Shown: in pieces, positions 51,061 to 60,266 of the stretch
Layout: every line of letters starts with the position of its first letter
How positions within the stretch are numbered: position 1 is the first letter of the stretch
NCBI RefSeq assembly: GCF_029542785.1
Contig: NC_083371.1
Coordinates: 1,350,236-1,414,235, forward strand
DNA length: 64,000 nucleotides
Origin: Malassezia japonica
Taxonomy: Eukaryota; Basidiomycota; Malasseziomycetes; Malasseziales; Malasseziaceae
Direction: 5' to 3'
Made by a program: the position numbers and the translations under genes
Notes under the pieces: model-generated
Database searches by the model: none
Told to the model about the DNA's origin: nothing
The model's input: the letters and a program-made list of their open reading frames with translations, nothing else

Positions 51061-51663
51061 ATGAAGTTTGTTTTCGTCGCTCTCCTGGCCTTCTGTGGCA
51101 TTTCTATGGCCCACCAGCTTGGTTGCTCTCCCGAAGGCAAGCCCGGCCACTTGTTTGGCGCGGATGTCGACGGCAAGGACATGGAGGTGTACCAGTTCAG
51201 TGACGAGAGGAAGGTGAACGGCCACCAGGGGCTGGTTCGTGCAAAGAACACCTCGCAGACCTTCCAGTTCTACCGCTGCGCTGCTCCTTTCGGCAAGTAC
51301 AAGAGCGGTGGCCAGATCCGCAGCGTCCAGAACAAGACGCTGTGCGTTACGCCTGGCGCCGTGAACATTTACCACACGAACTTTACATCGACTCAATACC
51401 CCGAGGATGCCGACCCGCGCATCTCGCTCCAGCCGTGCGCCACCTCTCACAGCCTGGAACTGCGCAAGCAGTGGTTCTCCAACTCCGCCACGCCGAAGAA
51501 GTGCATCGAGCAAATGACCCTGCAGGGCTGGAAGACGGACGCACCGAGCGACACGATTGTGATGTCGGAGAATGGCGTTGTTCTCGGCACGCATGTGATG
51601 AACAGCACCATTCAGGAGCTGTTCCTCGGCCCTTCGGACGGTTTCAACAACACGTGCGCGTAA
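51061..51663 (+). CDS. Small secreted cysteine-containing protein, possibly beta-trefoil-like
   Basis: The product is 200 aa. The ATG at 51061 opens a signal peptide (MKFVFVALLAFCGISMA). The mature chain has Cys residues in LGCSPEG, FYRCAAPFG, TLCVTPG, LQPCATS, KKCIEQM and NNTCA, several N-glycosylation sites, and a QWF motif recalling ricin-type beta-trefoil repeats. The block F-x-x-C...GGQIRSVQNKTLCV resembles F-x-x-C...FGRLELVQETGMCI of the secreted protein at 62927-63532. No known family is certain. The gene lies at the border between the dense core and the subtelomere and is divergent to RAD1 across 202 bp. Confidence 0.85.
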   Translation: MKFVFVALLAFCGISMAHQLGCSPEGKPGHLFGADVDGKDMEVYQFSDERKVNGHQGLVRAKNTSQTFQFYRCAAPFGKYKSGGQIRSVQNKTLCVTPGAVNIYHTNFTSTQYPEDADPRISLQPCATSHSLELRKQWFSNSATPKKCIEQMTLQGWKTDAPSDTIVMSENGVVLGTHVMNSTIQELFLGPSDGFNNTCA

Positions 51664-51977
51664 CTATTGCGGGCAATCTAATCCGCACTGTTGTACGTTG
51701 TCTCTGGAAAGACAACTTCCCATAATTGTACTTTTTGCACATAGGTAGCTATGGCACTAGCTCGGAATGACTCTGACGAAATAAAACACCACGATTGTCG
51801 GCAGGAAGGAGCGTGAGGAAGCTGCACGGCAAATTGCCACACTTCCTTGACGACCGCATTGTGATCTAGTACGAGGGATATACGCGATTAGCCCTTCCTT
51901 GCACAACCGATTCCTCGAACACGAACACACGCGTCGAGTGTTGGGAACGTGCACGAGACGCGCCCGCGTAAACTTCC

Positions 51978-52175
51978 ATGCCAGACGACGTTGGCATGGA
52001 CGCCGGTGAAACTGCGCAGTCTATGTTTACTAATAATACGCACGCCCTTGTCCAAGTGCAGGGAGGTCTACGCCCCCTGGGCGCCATGGTGGCGGGTTCG
52101 ATGGCTGGTCTTGTCATTTTTTTTTACACGGGGCCTAAGCGTCACTCGTCGATCGGGCGCGGCGGCCTTCATTAG
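51978..52175 (+). CDS. Possible small single-pass membrane protein (65 aa)
   Basis: The ATG at 51978 starts a 65-residue frame with a polar N-terminus (MPDDVGMDAGETAQSM), one hydrophobic segment (LGAMVAGSMAGLVIFFYTG) and a basic tail (PKRHSSIGRG). This layout fits tail-anchored or small mitochondrial membrane proteins. It stands alone in a gap and has no recognised family, so it could be chance. Confidence 0.35.
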   Translation: MPDDVGMDAGETAQSMFTNNTHALVQVQGGLRPLGAMVAGSMAGLVIFFYTGPKRHSSIGRGGLH

Positions 52176-52747
52176 TAGGCTATTAATTATTGCTTGGATC
52201 TAATACTTAAAATAGACAAAGTTTATTTTACCTTTTAGGAAATTGCGACCTCAGGGCACCTTAGCCTGGCAATCCGTGCGTGGATTAAATCCCTCTGTTA
52301 CGCGCAATCTTGCGGTGGGCGCGCTGTGAGCTATCTGATTTGCTCGTATTAGTAGCAATTATTATCGGTAGTTGCGCAACGCATTGTCCTGCATCTCTGC
52401 AGCCACTGATAGGCCTTCCCTAGGATCTAGCAAATGCAGGGCCGTGGTCGACGACCGCCCTGCCGCTGATAGAGCCCTGTAGCACCATGCTGAATGAGAC
52501 ACGTTCCACTTTATTAGCCCGGACTGCAAGGAGGGTGAGGGTGAGAGCTTAATGTAATGATGTATTCCGCATGTCGACACGGTGCCGGTGCGGTGCCGGT
52601 GTGGTGCCGCCCCCACCCCCCTCCCTTTCGGGGCGATCAACCACTGGCTGTCTTGCACCGTCATGCAGCCGACAGGCTAGACCAAATTCAAAAACGGATC
52701 CCATAGGCAGATCGGCCCAGAATGATGAAGCAATAGTCCGGGCTGAC

Positions 52748-52753
52748 TATAAA
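52748..52753 (+). promoter_or_regulatory. TATA box of the Ser-rich secretory lipase
   Basis: TATAAA lies 56-61 bp before the ATG at 52809. Confidence 0.55.
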
Positions 52754-52808
52754 GCCAGGGCGCTGCTCCCAGCCATAGTATTACGGGCACCAACCCTCAC
52801 CTGCTACC

Positions 52809-55199
52809 ATGCTCGGGAGCGCGATATTTACGCGCTTCTGTGCATTTTGGCTCGTGCTCTTTGCGCTGAGCTCCACCTTTATAGCTCCCACCCATGCAGA
52901 AACGCCGGATCACGACTCTTTCTATTCGCCTGACTCGCAATGGAAAGACAAGCAGCCAGGTGAAGTTCTCCGCTGGCGTTCAGTTGACGCCCAATTTTCT
53001 GGCTCTGGTTTCAAAGTCAAGGAAGCCTACCAAATCCTCTACCGCACCAGCCAGAACGCGCCGGGAGAGCCGCAGCACACCGTTACGACTGTTCTCGTCC
53101 CGCACAATGCTACCAAGGACTCCCTTGTCGTCGCCTCCGAAGCGCAGGAGTCAAATGCTGCCAAGTGTGCCCCTAGCTATGGATACACTTCTTCATCGAC
53201 AGACAGTCTCGGATTCGTTGTCGACGAGTCGCTCTTCCTCCCTTATCTTCAGGCAGGCTATATCGTCACTGTGCGTGACAACGAGGGCCCGCTGAACGCT
53301 TTCGGTGCCGGCCGGATGGCAGGCTACATGACCCTGGATTCCATTCGTGCTACCCTGAACTTTGGCAAACTCGACCTTAATAAAAATGCTTCTGTCGCTG
53401 GTTACGGTTATTCCGGCGGTGCACAGGGCCTTGGATGGGCTGCATCACTTAGGCATTCTTACGCCCCTGAACTCAACGTGGTGGGTTGGGCATTGGGTGG
53501 CACACCAACCAACATTTCTTCTCTGTTGGATTACGTCACCCACACCCAATTTGCGGGCTACGGTATTGCGGGCTTGACGGGTCTCGTGGATGCCTACCCT
53601 GACCTAAAGAAAGAAGCTAACAGTGCCCTAACTAGTGAAGGCCATGGAGCACTTGATTTTGCACGCAGCAACTGCTTGGCTCCTGTTGTGAAGAAGTATG
53701 CCAACACGGATATTCTGTCTTCTTCGTTTGCCAAGCGCGATGGTTCTTACTGGGACAAGTTGCTGAAGCGGAACCAGGGCCTGTTTAGCTCGACGGCCTA
53801 TCTTGATGCTGTTCGTGAACAGACTATGGGCGGAAAGGACACCCCAGATGCCCCGGTGTTTATGTACCACGGCGTGCACGACGAGCTGATCCCTTATCAA
53901 GATGCTAAGTACACGTATAAGGCATGGTGCCACAACGGTGCCAAGATTCAATTCACTTCCTACGCTAGCAAGGAATTGGATCACTATGCAACTGAAATCG
54001 CGGGTAGCCAACCTGCCTTTCATTTCCTTCAAGCCCGTCTTCGGGGAGAGAAGTGTCTGAGCGGCTGTCAGTTTAGCACGGACGACAAGCCTTTTAACCC
54101 GGCTATTTTGGGCAATAACCGTGCCATGGTTCAAAATGCAATCCAGAACGCATTTGGAGGCAAGCTTGGCCACGGTACTGGTACACCTTCGAACAGTCAG
54201 TCTTCTTCGTCTTCGAAGGCCTCGAGTGGCAGCCCGAAGTCGGCCTCGTCGCATGAGTCTTCTTCGAAGGCCTCGAGTGGCAATCCGAAGTCTTCGACAC
54301 ATTATTCCAAATCACCGTCCAAGACGTCGTCTGCCTCGTCGATCTCTTCGAACGGGGTCCCCATTCCCATTCCTATCTCCGAGTCCTCGACTAACTCTGT
54401 AACCCCTTCGTCGGAGAGCTTGTCTAAGTCGGCTTCTAAGTCTTTGTCTAGCTCGTCGTCATCGTCTTTAGCCCCGGCATGCGACCCATCCGACCGTCGC
54501 CACGGAGTCCCGGGATGTGAACCCACTTCGTCATCAAGTTCGTCGACGTCCAGCTCATCGAGCCCCTCGAGCTCCGAGCACTCGAGCCCGTCTAGTTTGA
54601 AGCACTCGAGCTCTGAACACTCGAGCCCGTCTAGCTCGAAGCACTCGAGCTTTGAGCATTCGAGCTCTGAGCACTCGTCATCGAAGAGCCCCGGCGGCGA
54701 CTCGAGCTCCATGAAGCATTCGAGCTCTTCGAGCACTTCTAGCTCGCCGTCGGGCTCGGCTTCCCCGTCGTCGTCTACCGTGTCGTCCTCGGCTTCGGCC
54801 TCGGCGTGCGACCCCACCGATAGTCGGCGTGGTGCGCCAGCATGTGAGCCCTCGTCCTCGTCATCGTTACCGGTAAGCTCGTCGTCGAGTTCGTCGCCTA
54901 GCTCGTCGTCCCCTGCGAGCTCGTCATCGTCAAGCTCGTCGCCAGTGAGCTCATCGCCGGCAAGCTCGTCGTTGAGTTCGTCGAAGTCCAGCTCCTCGAG
55001 CTCTATGAAGCACTCGAGCTCTTCGATGCCCTCGAGCTCCAAGCATTGGGGCCATTCGAGCTCCAAGGACTCTAGCCCCTCGAGCTCGATGATGCAGTCG
55101 AGCTCTTTAAACTCTAATGACTCGAACCCCAAGCACTCGAGCGCTCCAAGCTCCAAGCACTCTATGGGTTGGGCCTGGGCTGGTTATCGCCGTTGGTAA
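52809..55199 (+). CDS. Secretory lipase (LIP family) with long Ser-rich C-terminal tail
   Basis: This is a single exon of 796 aa. A signal peptide (residues about 1-30, ending THAET) precedes the secretory-lipase domain (about 35-455), the family expanded in Malassezia and Candida. Motifs are YQILYRTSQN, the nucleophile elbow GYGYSGGAQG, APELNVVGWALGGTPTN, the catalytic Asp in GVHDELIPY and the His in ELDHYATE. About 340 residues of Ser-rich sequence (SSSSK, KHSS, EHSS) follow. They are interrupted by two copies of a Cys motif, ACDPxDxRxGxPxCEP (near residues 556 and 665). The tail lacks a GPI signal and ends WAWAGYRRW. It is probably a heavily O-glycosylated stalk. The catalytic role is extracellular hydrolysis of host lipids. 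Confidence 0.95.
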   Translation: MLGSAIFTRFCAFWLVLFALSSTFIAPTHAETPDHDSFYSPDSQWKDKQPGEVLRWRSVDAQFSGSGFKVKEAYQILYRTSQNAPGEPQHTVTTVLVPHNATKDSLVVASEAQESNAAKCAPSYGYTSSSTDSLGFVVDESLFLPYLQAGYIVTVRDNEGPLNAFGAGRMAGYMTLDSIRATLNFGKLDLNKNASVAGYGYSGGAQGLGWAASLRHSYAPELNVVGWALGGTPTNISSLLDYVTHTQFAGYGIAGLTGLVDAYPDLKKEANSALTSEGHGALDFARSNCLAPVVKKYANTDILSSSFAKRDGSYWDKLLKRNQGLFSSTAYLDAVREQTMGGKDTPDAPVFMYHGVHDELIPYQDAKYTYKAWCHNGAKIQFTSYASKELDHYATEIAGSQPAFHFLQARLRGEKCLSGCQFSTDDKPFNPAILGNNRAMVQNAIQNAFGGKLGHGTGTPSNSQSSSSSKASSGSPKSASSHESSSKASSGNPKSSTHYSKSPSKTSSASSISSNGVPIPIPISESSTNSVTPSSESLSKSASKSLSSSSSSSLAPACDPSDRRHGVPGCEPTSSSSSSTSSSSSPSSSEHSSPSSLKHSSSEHSSPSSSKHSSFEHSSSEHSSSKSPGGDSSSMKHSSSSSTSSSPSGSASPSSSTVSSSASASACDPTDSRRGAPACEPSSSSSLPVSSSSSSSPSSSSPASSSSSSSSPVSSSPASSSLSSSKSSSSSSMKHSSSSMPSSSKHWGHSSSKDSSPSSSMMQSSSLNSNDSNPKHSSAPSSKHSMGWAWAGYRRW
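54180..55150 (+). repeat. Ser-codon low-complexity repeat with two Cys-motif duplications
   Basis: The DNA consists of irregular TCG/AGC Ser codons with CACTCGAGC-type units repeated between about 54570 and 55140. The Cys motif occurs twice (about 54475-54530 and 54800-54855). It codes the lipase tail and is likely to vary in length between strains. Confidence 0.65.
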
Positions 55200-55675
55200 G
55201 ATGAAAAGCCAACCACAACTCCTACTTTGGCTTGAACGCAGTAATGAACATTCTGTGATGAATGCTAAAGTAATATGAAGTTTGTCCATTCCCTCTTAAG
55301 GAGTCCGTCACGATGATGAAGGACTCACCGATGGTTTTACTATCCGCTTTGCTTTTGGATTTCTAGTGCTTATTCTATGGGCGGTTTCGTTACATATTTT
55401 AATGAATTTGGCGGCGTTCTTGTACTACCCACCGTAATTATAGTTGAAAGAATCGTGTTTTCGCTCTAAACAATGGTTCAGATGTACACTTGATTTAGTC
55501 ACAGAATATGCTCCACGTTGAGGACCAAGAATTTGCCAAATTGTACCCAATTTTGGATCGCTTAGCACACATTCTGGGAATTGCACTCCATTTGCTTTTG
55601 CCTAACAGTCATTCAATGCACACTTGTTAAACACTATTTACCTGTTTTGAGTCCTCAAAAAACCGTACTGTGGCC
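55200..55675. other. AT-rich intergenic gap, convergent
   Basis: This is a 476-bp gap between the 3' ends of the Ser-rich lipase and the DUF1399 gene. I see no gene, RNA or repeat in it. Confidence 0.5.
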
Positions 55676-57936
55676 TCATGCGCCAAAACCACTACTGCCA
55701 CAGTGTACAATAGGTCCAAATATGACCCCACCTGGGGCAAGCAATTGCGAGGAAGACACAGGGCCATAGGTCACATTTCTCCGCATATTATAGCCATAGG
55801 AGAATTCGGGGCTGAGATGTGCCATACACTCTGCCTGTCCACGAACAGGCGAGACGACCGGAATCTCGTTCCGGGACCTTTGCGTTGCTTGCAATGACGC
55901 AACCATTGGACCATAGGAGTGAACACCTGCAACACACATGCCATCACCGTTACCAAGTTGATTTTTAACGCTGGCAGGATGTCCTCCTTTACCAGGAATG
56001 TTGGCGTCATAAACAGGGGCGAAATAAAACGGTTCGAGGTCGGAGTATGCAATAGGCTCACTGATTATAGTTAGTACCACAATAACAAAATGATCGAATA
56101 ACTTACTCAAACTCATCTTCATGCTGCTCCTCGGAGTCAGGTCGAATTACAGCGCTATGTGTACTTGGGTTGGTTTGGTGAGATTGAGTATCGGTTTTCT
56201 CATGGAGGGGCTGCGCCGATTTTGACTTTGCTTTGGTTTTGAGTTTGGTAAAAAGTCCCTTCGGAGATTTGAAAGTGGACTGTTTTCCGTTGCGCAAAAC
56301 AATTGAATAAGGCTGTTTGTATTCCGCTGTCCAAAGCGACATCGTATCGTCAAAAGCATCACGCAAATATGATTTGTCCACCTTGTCATTATGATCGACG
56401 AAACGCAGCACAGTGGCAAAACAGTCACAATAATATGATTGTTTGAGTTGATGCGTGTGCCAAGCCAAGTCAATGTCCAAAGTAGGGCAAAGCATCTTCA
56501 AATGTTTCGCAGTAATGTTAAGCCACGCATGATAACGCGAAATTGATGCTGTATGGTCAAGCTCAACCCTGGAATCGAGCCAACCGAGCTTGTCAATGCT
56601 TTCAATGAATCGAAATTGACGCTGGACAGCTGCCACGAGGTCACGACTGGCAGGACTGAGTGCATTTGCTTCCAGGTAAAAACTCATCATAAGGCTCACT
56701 CGCCGCCGAAGATTCAAGCTTGCCGGACTTTCCATGGTTGTATTGACAGAGTTGATTTTCTTTTGGGTTGTTGCAAGTACCAACCTTGATATTTCATGGA
56801 TGTCGTGACCAGCTGCTTCATAAATATCATTCGGACTGGCATGAGCAGACTCAATTTCACCGTAGTTGTCCGCAAACCTGGTCATCTTTAGTTCACCATC
56901 TGGACCTAGCATAATCCCTGATCCTGTCCGACTGGTATCAAACAATCTAACAAGGATAGGAGAGTAGGGGTCGCTTGTGAAAAAACAGCCAGTTACACCA
57001 GAGATCCCTGCGCCTGGGAGCCGGAAAGAGTGAGTTTGCGAGTCGCCACGAGCCCACATATGCACCGCATCAAGCCAACGGCGCCCCATGGTCTTGGGTT
57101 GGTTCGTGACAACAGTACAATTGTCACATTTAAAACTCCAGGTGGGTTGGACAATGTCTTCCCAACGCATTGGTTTTGGTTGGTTACAATTGTGGCACGG
57201 CATAGGGCAAGTCGCATATCCTGGTGCGAACAAATCGAAGGGCTCCCCAGTAAGCGTCTCCCATTCTTGCGCTGCCTCGGGTGCATTATAGTGAAGTTCC
57301 AAAGGGACAAGGGGAGAAGCGACTTCGCAAAGTGGAAACTGGATCCCAGCAAGATTCAAACGAGATGGCATATAAAAAAGGTCTTCGTTGTAGCGAAATG
57401 GATTAAGTAAATACGTATGCCAAATCATAAGCACATCAAGGAGAGGGAGAAGCGAAGAATCGAGTAACACAGGATCCGTCCGGTATCTCCTCTCGTCTTG
57501 GGAAGACAAAAGAGGAGGAATGTTGAGACGCATGGTTTGTTGTGCAGGCGTGGCGCCAGTCCTCGCGGGGTTGAGCACATTGTTAACGTAAATTTCAAAA
57601 CGTCGGAGTGCCTTGGTCAAAAAAAATAGACCATCGTAAAGATGAACCTTTGCACGAGTCCGCTTCAAAACCGAGAGTTCCAGAGCTATGTCCGATCGTA
57701 TCTCTGTAAGGAGGTGGTCCATGTGCGCCATAGGATGGTGGTACCATATCCATATAACCTGGAAGAGTTAATGCCGATGATTTAAGCTGCTTGAATGCGG
57801 CCAGAAGTTTCAGATGAGCGTTGAGTTCATTTGCAGTTATGAGCGGTGAGAATGATCGGCCACCAATTTGATAATGCAGGTCATTCTTGACCTTGTTTGT
57901 AGGAACAAAGCATTGGTCGACAGTTGCCCTAGCCAT
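55676..57936 (-). CDS. DUF1399 / glycine-rich domain-containing protein family member
   Basis: Exons 57759-57936, 56107-57703 and 55676-56060 give 719 aa. The last intron (56061-56106, 46 nt) is canonical (GTAAGT, TACTAAC, CAG) and adds a C-terminal exon that would otherwise be missed. The first (57704-57758, 55 nt) has an ambiguous donor and acceptor; an alternative also stays in frame. Family features are an N-terminal HLKLLAAFKQLK helix, LMIWHTYLLNPFRYNEDL, paired CxxC motifs (CPMPCHNCNQP, FKCDNCTVV), and the repeat of the W-H motif in DIDLAWHTHQL-KQSYYCDCF. The new C-terminus ends HCGSSGFGA, a short form of the Gly/Cys-rich end of fungal homologues. The function is unknown. Confidence 0.85.
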
Positions 57937-58619
57937 ACCTATTGGGACCTGGAGAGGAAGCCGAGGACAAAACACATTGATTCACGTTTGCCGCGTATCT
58001 TGGACACTTGGTGTTGGTTAATAATTGACGCTAATTGAATCAACGTGGAGAGTTTGCATCAGCATGCAGCGGAAGTTTCAAGTTGCTAGAGCCTCGGATC
58101 GTCGTGTAATGATTATCTAATATACCCAGGAACCTGTTTCCAGTGCTTTGACATAACGGCTGGACGACGTCCAGAGAACGTCTTGAAACTTGGATACATG
58201 GTGGTACCCTCGCTCGGACCACCCTGTAAATAAATAAAGAATATGGCCATCCAGCAAAGAATTCTAGGGGCTTGATCGTGGGTGAGGAGATTGAGTCCAT
58301 TTTGAAGGGCTATTGCCTCAATTTATAGAGCAAATATATTTTAATACAAAGTTCAATTGCCCAAGGAAGTGTGGGCTAATGCTATAGTCACAATCAGATT
58401 ACATAGCCTTCTTCCCACGTACCATAGCACCGCCATACCTCATCCCATCACGCGTCTGTGCCTGCAGTACGAAACTGACGTAGGCCCTCCACATGGCGTT
58501 ATGCCCGCATCGGTGACACTTGAACCCTATGGATTGGCACGTGTAAGCTGTGGCGTACATGCGCAAATTCTAAAGTTACGAAACCGCCTTTATGCGGGGC
58601 GCACCTCTTCGCTCTCACC
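57937..58619. other. Divergent intergenic region DUF1399 gene / FMN oxidase
   Basis: This 683-bp gap contains TGTGGAGG (minus strand, 58486-58493) 127 bp before the FMN oxidase ATG. An 86-codon minus-strand frame at 58040-58300 has no protein-like features. I see nothing else in it. Confidence 0.5.
58486..58493 (-). promoter_or_regulatory. TGTGGAGG element upstream of the FMN oxidase gene
   Basis: This is an exact 8-mer (CCTCCACA on the plus strand), 127 bp before the ATG at 58620. Confidence 0.45.
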
Positions 58620-59822
58620 ATGGATCCAAAGTCGCTTGCTATCGAAGTGTTTGACAAGGGAAGTCACAACGAAATTATCCCGTACGGTTTCGAATTCTCT
58701 GACTGGGAAGAAAAAGCGCGACATGCACTCTCTGCCAACTCTTTTGGTTACGTCAATGGCTCTGCCGGGGACAAGTTCACGGACCACCGTGATGTGAATT
58801 ATTTCAAGAAGTGGCTCATCGTTCCCCGCCGCCTGGTTGCTTTTGACCACACTGACATTGTTCCACGCTACAAGGTATTGGGCCAATCTGTGCCTAGCCC
58901 TATTGCAATTGCGCCTGTAGGAGTCAACACTATTTTCCACCGTGAAGGCGAAATTGCTCCGGCAACGGCGGCCAAGGAGGTCGGTGTTACTTACATCATG
59001 AGCTCAGCTACATCCACGTCTATTGAAAAGGTGGCAGAAGCGAACTGCGATGGCCACCGCTTTTTCCAACTTTACTGGCCTCCCAACGAAAGTAAGGCAT
59101 TCACGGCAAGCATCCTGCGTCGTGCCAAAGCTGCAGGCTTCACGGCTTTGGTAGTTACATTGGACACCTACACGTTGGGTTACAGGCCTTCTGATATGAA
59201 GAATGGCTACAATCCGTTCGTGATACCGGACCACACTGGTGTCGAATTGGGTCTGAGCGACCCTGTCTTCCGGGAACATTTCCAAAAGAAGCATGGAAAG
59301 AGCGTGGATGAGGATATTGGCGCGGCTGCGATCGAATGGACCCACAATCTGTTCAGTGGAACGTCACATTCTTGGGAAGATTTGTGTGACCTTCGGGAGC
59401 TTTGGGATGGGCCAATTGTCCTTAAAGGTATCATGAGTGTCGAAGATGCGAACCTTGCTGTAAAGCATGGTATGGATGGCATTGTGGTCTCAACCCATGG
59501 CGGGCGCCAGATCAATGACTCGGTTTCGTCTATTGAGGTTTTTCCGGAGATCGTTGATGCTGTTGGTGACAAGCTGGATGTGCTGTTTGACTCTGGCATT
59601 CGTTCTGGTACTGATATTGCCAAAGCACTTGCGCTGGGCGCGAAAATGGTTCTTATCGGCCGTCCCTGGGTGTATGGCTTGTCTATTGATGGTACTGAAG
59701 GAGTAAAGCACGTCCTGCGCTGTCTGATTGCAGACCTGGAAGTATCTCTGCGCCTCAGTGGTATTCCATCCGTCGAGAAAAAAAATCTGAACCGCTCGCT
59801 GTTGCGCAAGGTTACTGATTGA
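58620..59822 (+). CDS. FMN-dependent alpha-hydroxyacid oxidase (lactate 2-monooxygenase-like)
   Basis: This is a single exon of 400 aa. The family oxidises L-2-hydroxyacids such as lactate with FMN. The TIM-barrel motifs are in order: KKWLIVPRRLVAFDHTD, SPIAIAPVGVNTIFHREGE, YIMSSATSTSIEKVAE, FFQLYWPPNE, GFTALVVTLDTYTLGYRPSD, PIVLKGIMSVEDANLAVKHGMDGIVVSTHGGRQ and LDVLFDSGIRSGTDIAKALALGAKMVLIGRPWVYGL. The catalytic His-Gly-Gly-Arg is intact; STHGGRQ replaces the more usual SNHGGRQ. The length and W-P-P-N-E segment lean towards lactate monooxygenase-type enzymes over cytochrome b2. It lies about 3.8 kb from the telomeric array. Confidence 0.92.
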   Translation: MDPKSLAIEVFDKGSHNEIIPYGFEFSDWEEKARHALSANSFGYVNGSAGDKFTDHRDVNYFKKWLIVPRRLVAFDHTDIVPRYKVLGQSVPSPIAIAPVGVNTIFHREGEIAPATAAKEVGVTYIMSSATSTSIEKVAEANCDGHRFFQLYWPPNESKAFTASILRRAKAAGFTALVVTLDTYTLGYRPSDMKNGYNPFVIPDHTGVELGLSDPVFREHFQKKHGKSVDEDIGAAAIEWTHNLFSGTSHSWEDLCDLRELWDGPIVLKGIMSVEDANLAVKHGMDGIVVSTHGGRQINDSVSSIEVFPEIVDAVGDKLDVLFDSGIRSGTDIAKALALGAKMVLIGRPWVYGLSIDGTEGVKHVLRCLIADLEVSLRLSGIPSVEKKNLNRSLLRKVTD

Positions 59823-60266
59823 AGGTCGGGAGGCTTTCCAAATCGATTACGGTGTTACAAACCCCTTTGGATTCATAGCGGATCACAGACAATTCAATTC
59901 GTGGAACAGTGTCGGACGTTGGAATGTAGGATTAGGATTAGGATTAGGGGAATTATATTTAACCCCACTAATTGTTGATCCGTATTAAACGCATTTAGGG
60001 AACAAGCTGAAGTGGGTAGGCATGCGATACCCATCACCAAATAATGATCGACACATTACAACTATAATTCTAAATTTGTCAAATGGTAAGATAGTAGAGT
60101 CACAACAATGCGTGATAACATTATATTACGTTGAAGGCCTTGGTTTAATTATTGAGATTCTCTCAGTGATGCCATATCACAACTATAGCGAATTGCATAC
60201 TGTCCAAAGATGCGTGCAACATAATTAAAGATCAACATTATGTGTAGCTTTAGACCGAGTGTAAAC
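59823..60266. other. AT-rich intergenic gap with interstitial telomere-like tract
   Basis: This 444-bp gap lies between the convergent FMN oxidase and lipase genes. Apart from the short telomere-like repeat at 59927-59948, I see no gene or RNA in it. Confidence 0.5.
59927..59948 (+). repeat. Interstitial telomere-like repeat (about 3.7 units of TTAGGA)
   Basis: The tract reads TAGG followed by three ATTAGG units, in the same register and orientation as the terminal array at 63647-64000. It lies 3.7 kb inside the chromosome end. Confidence 0.8.

Larger units (their letters stand above)
51664..52808. other. Long intergenic region before the Ser-rich lipase
   Basis: This 1,145-bp gap holds one small frame (51978-52175), an AT-rich stretch near 52180-52240, and the lipase promoter with TATAAA at 52748-52753. 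I see nothing else in it. Confidence 0.5.

Noticed and set aside
54302..55156. Antisense Glu/Leu-rich frame opposite the Ser-rich lipase tail
   Set aside because: Ser codons TCG/AGC read as Glu/Leu on the other strand. The frame has no independent start context or family.
58040..58300. 86-codon minus-strand frame between the DUF1399 gene and FMN oxidase
   Set aside because: It has no signal peptide, membrane segment or family motif, and its length is within chance for this base composition.
58620..59822. Bacterial gene transfer of the FMN oxidase
   Set aside because: Base composition matches neighbouring subtelomeric genes and such oxidases are common in fungi. Without a phylogeny the claim cannot be supported.
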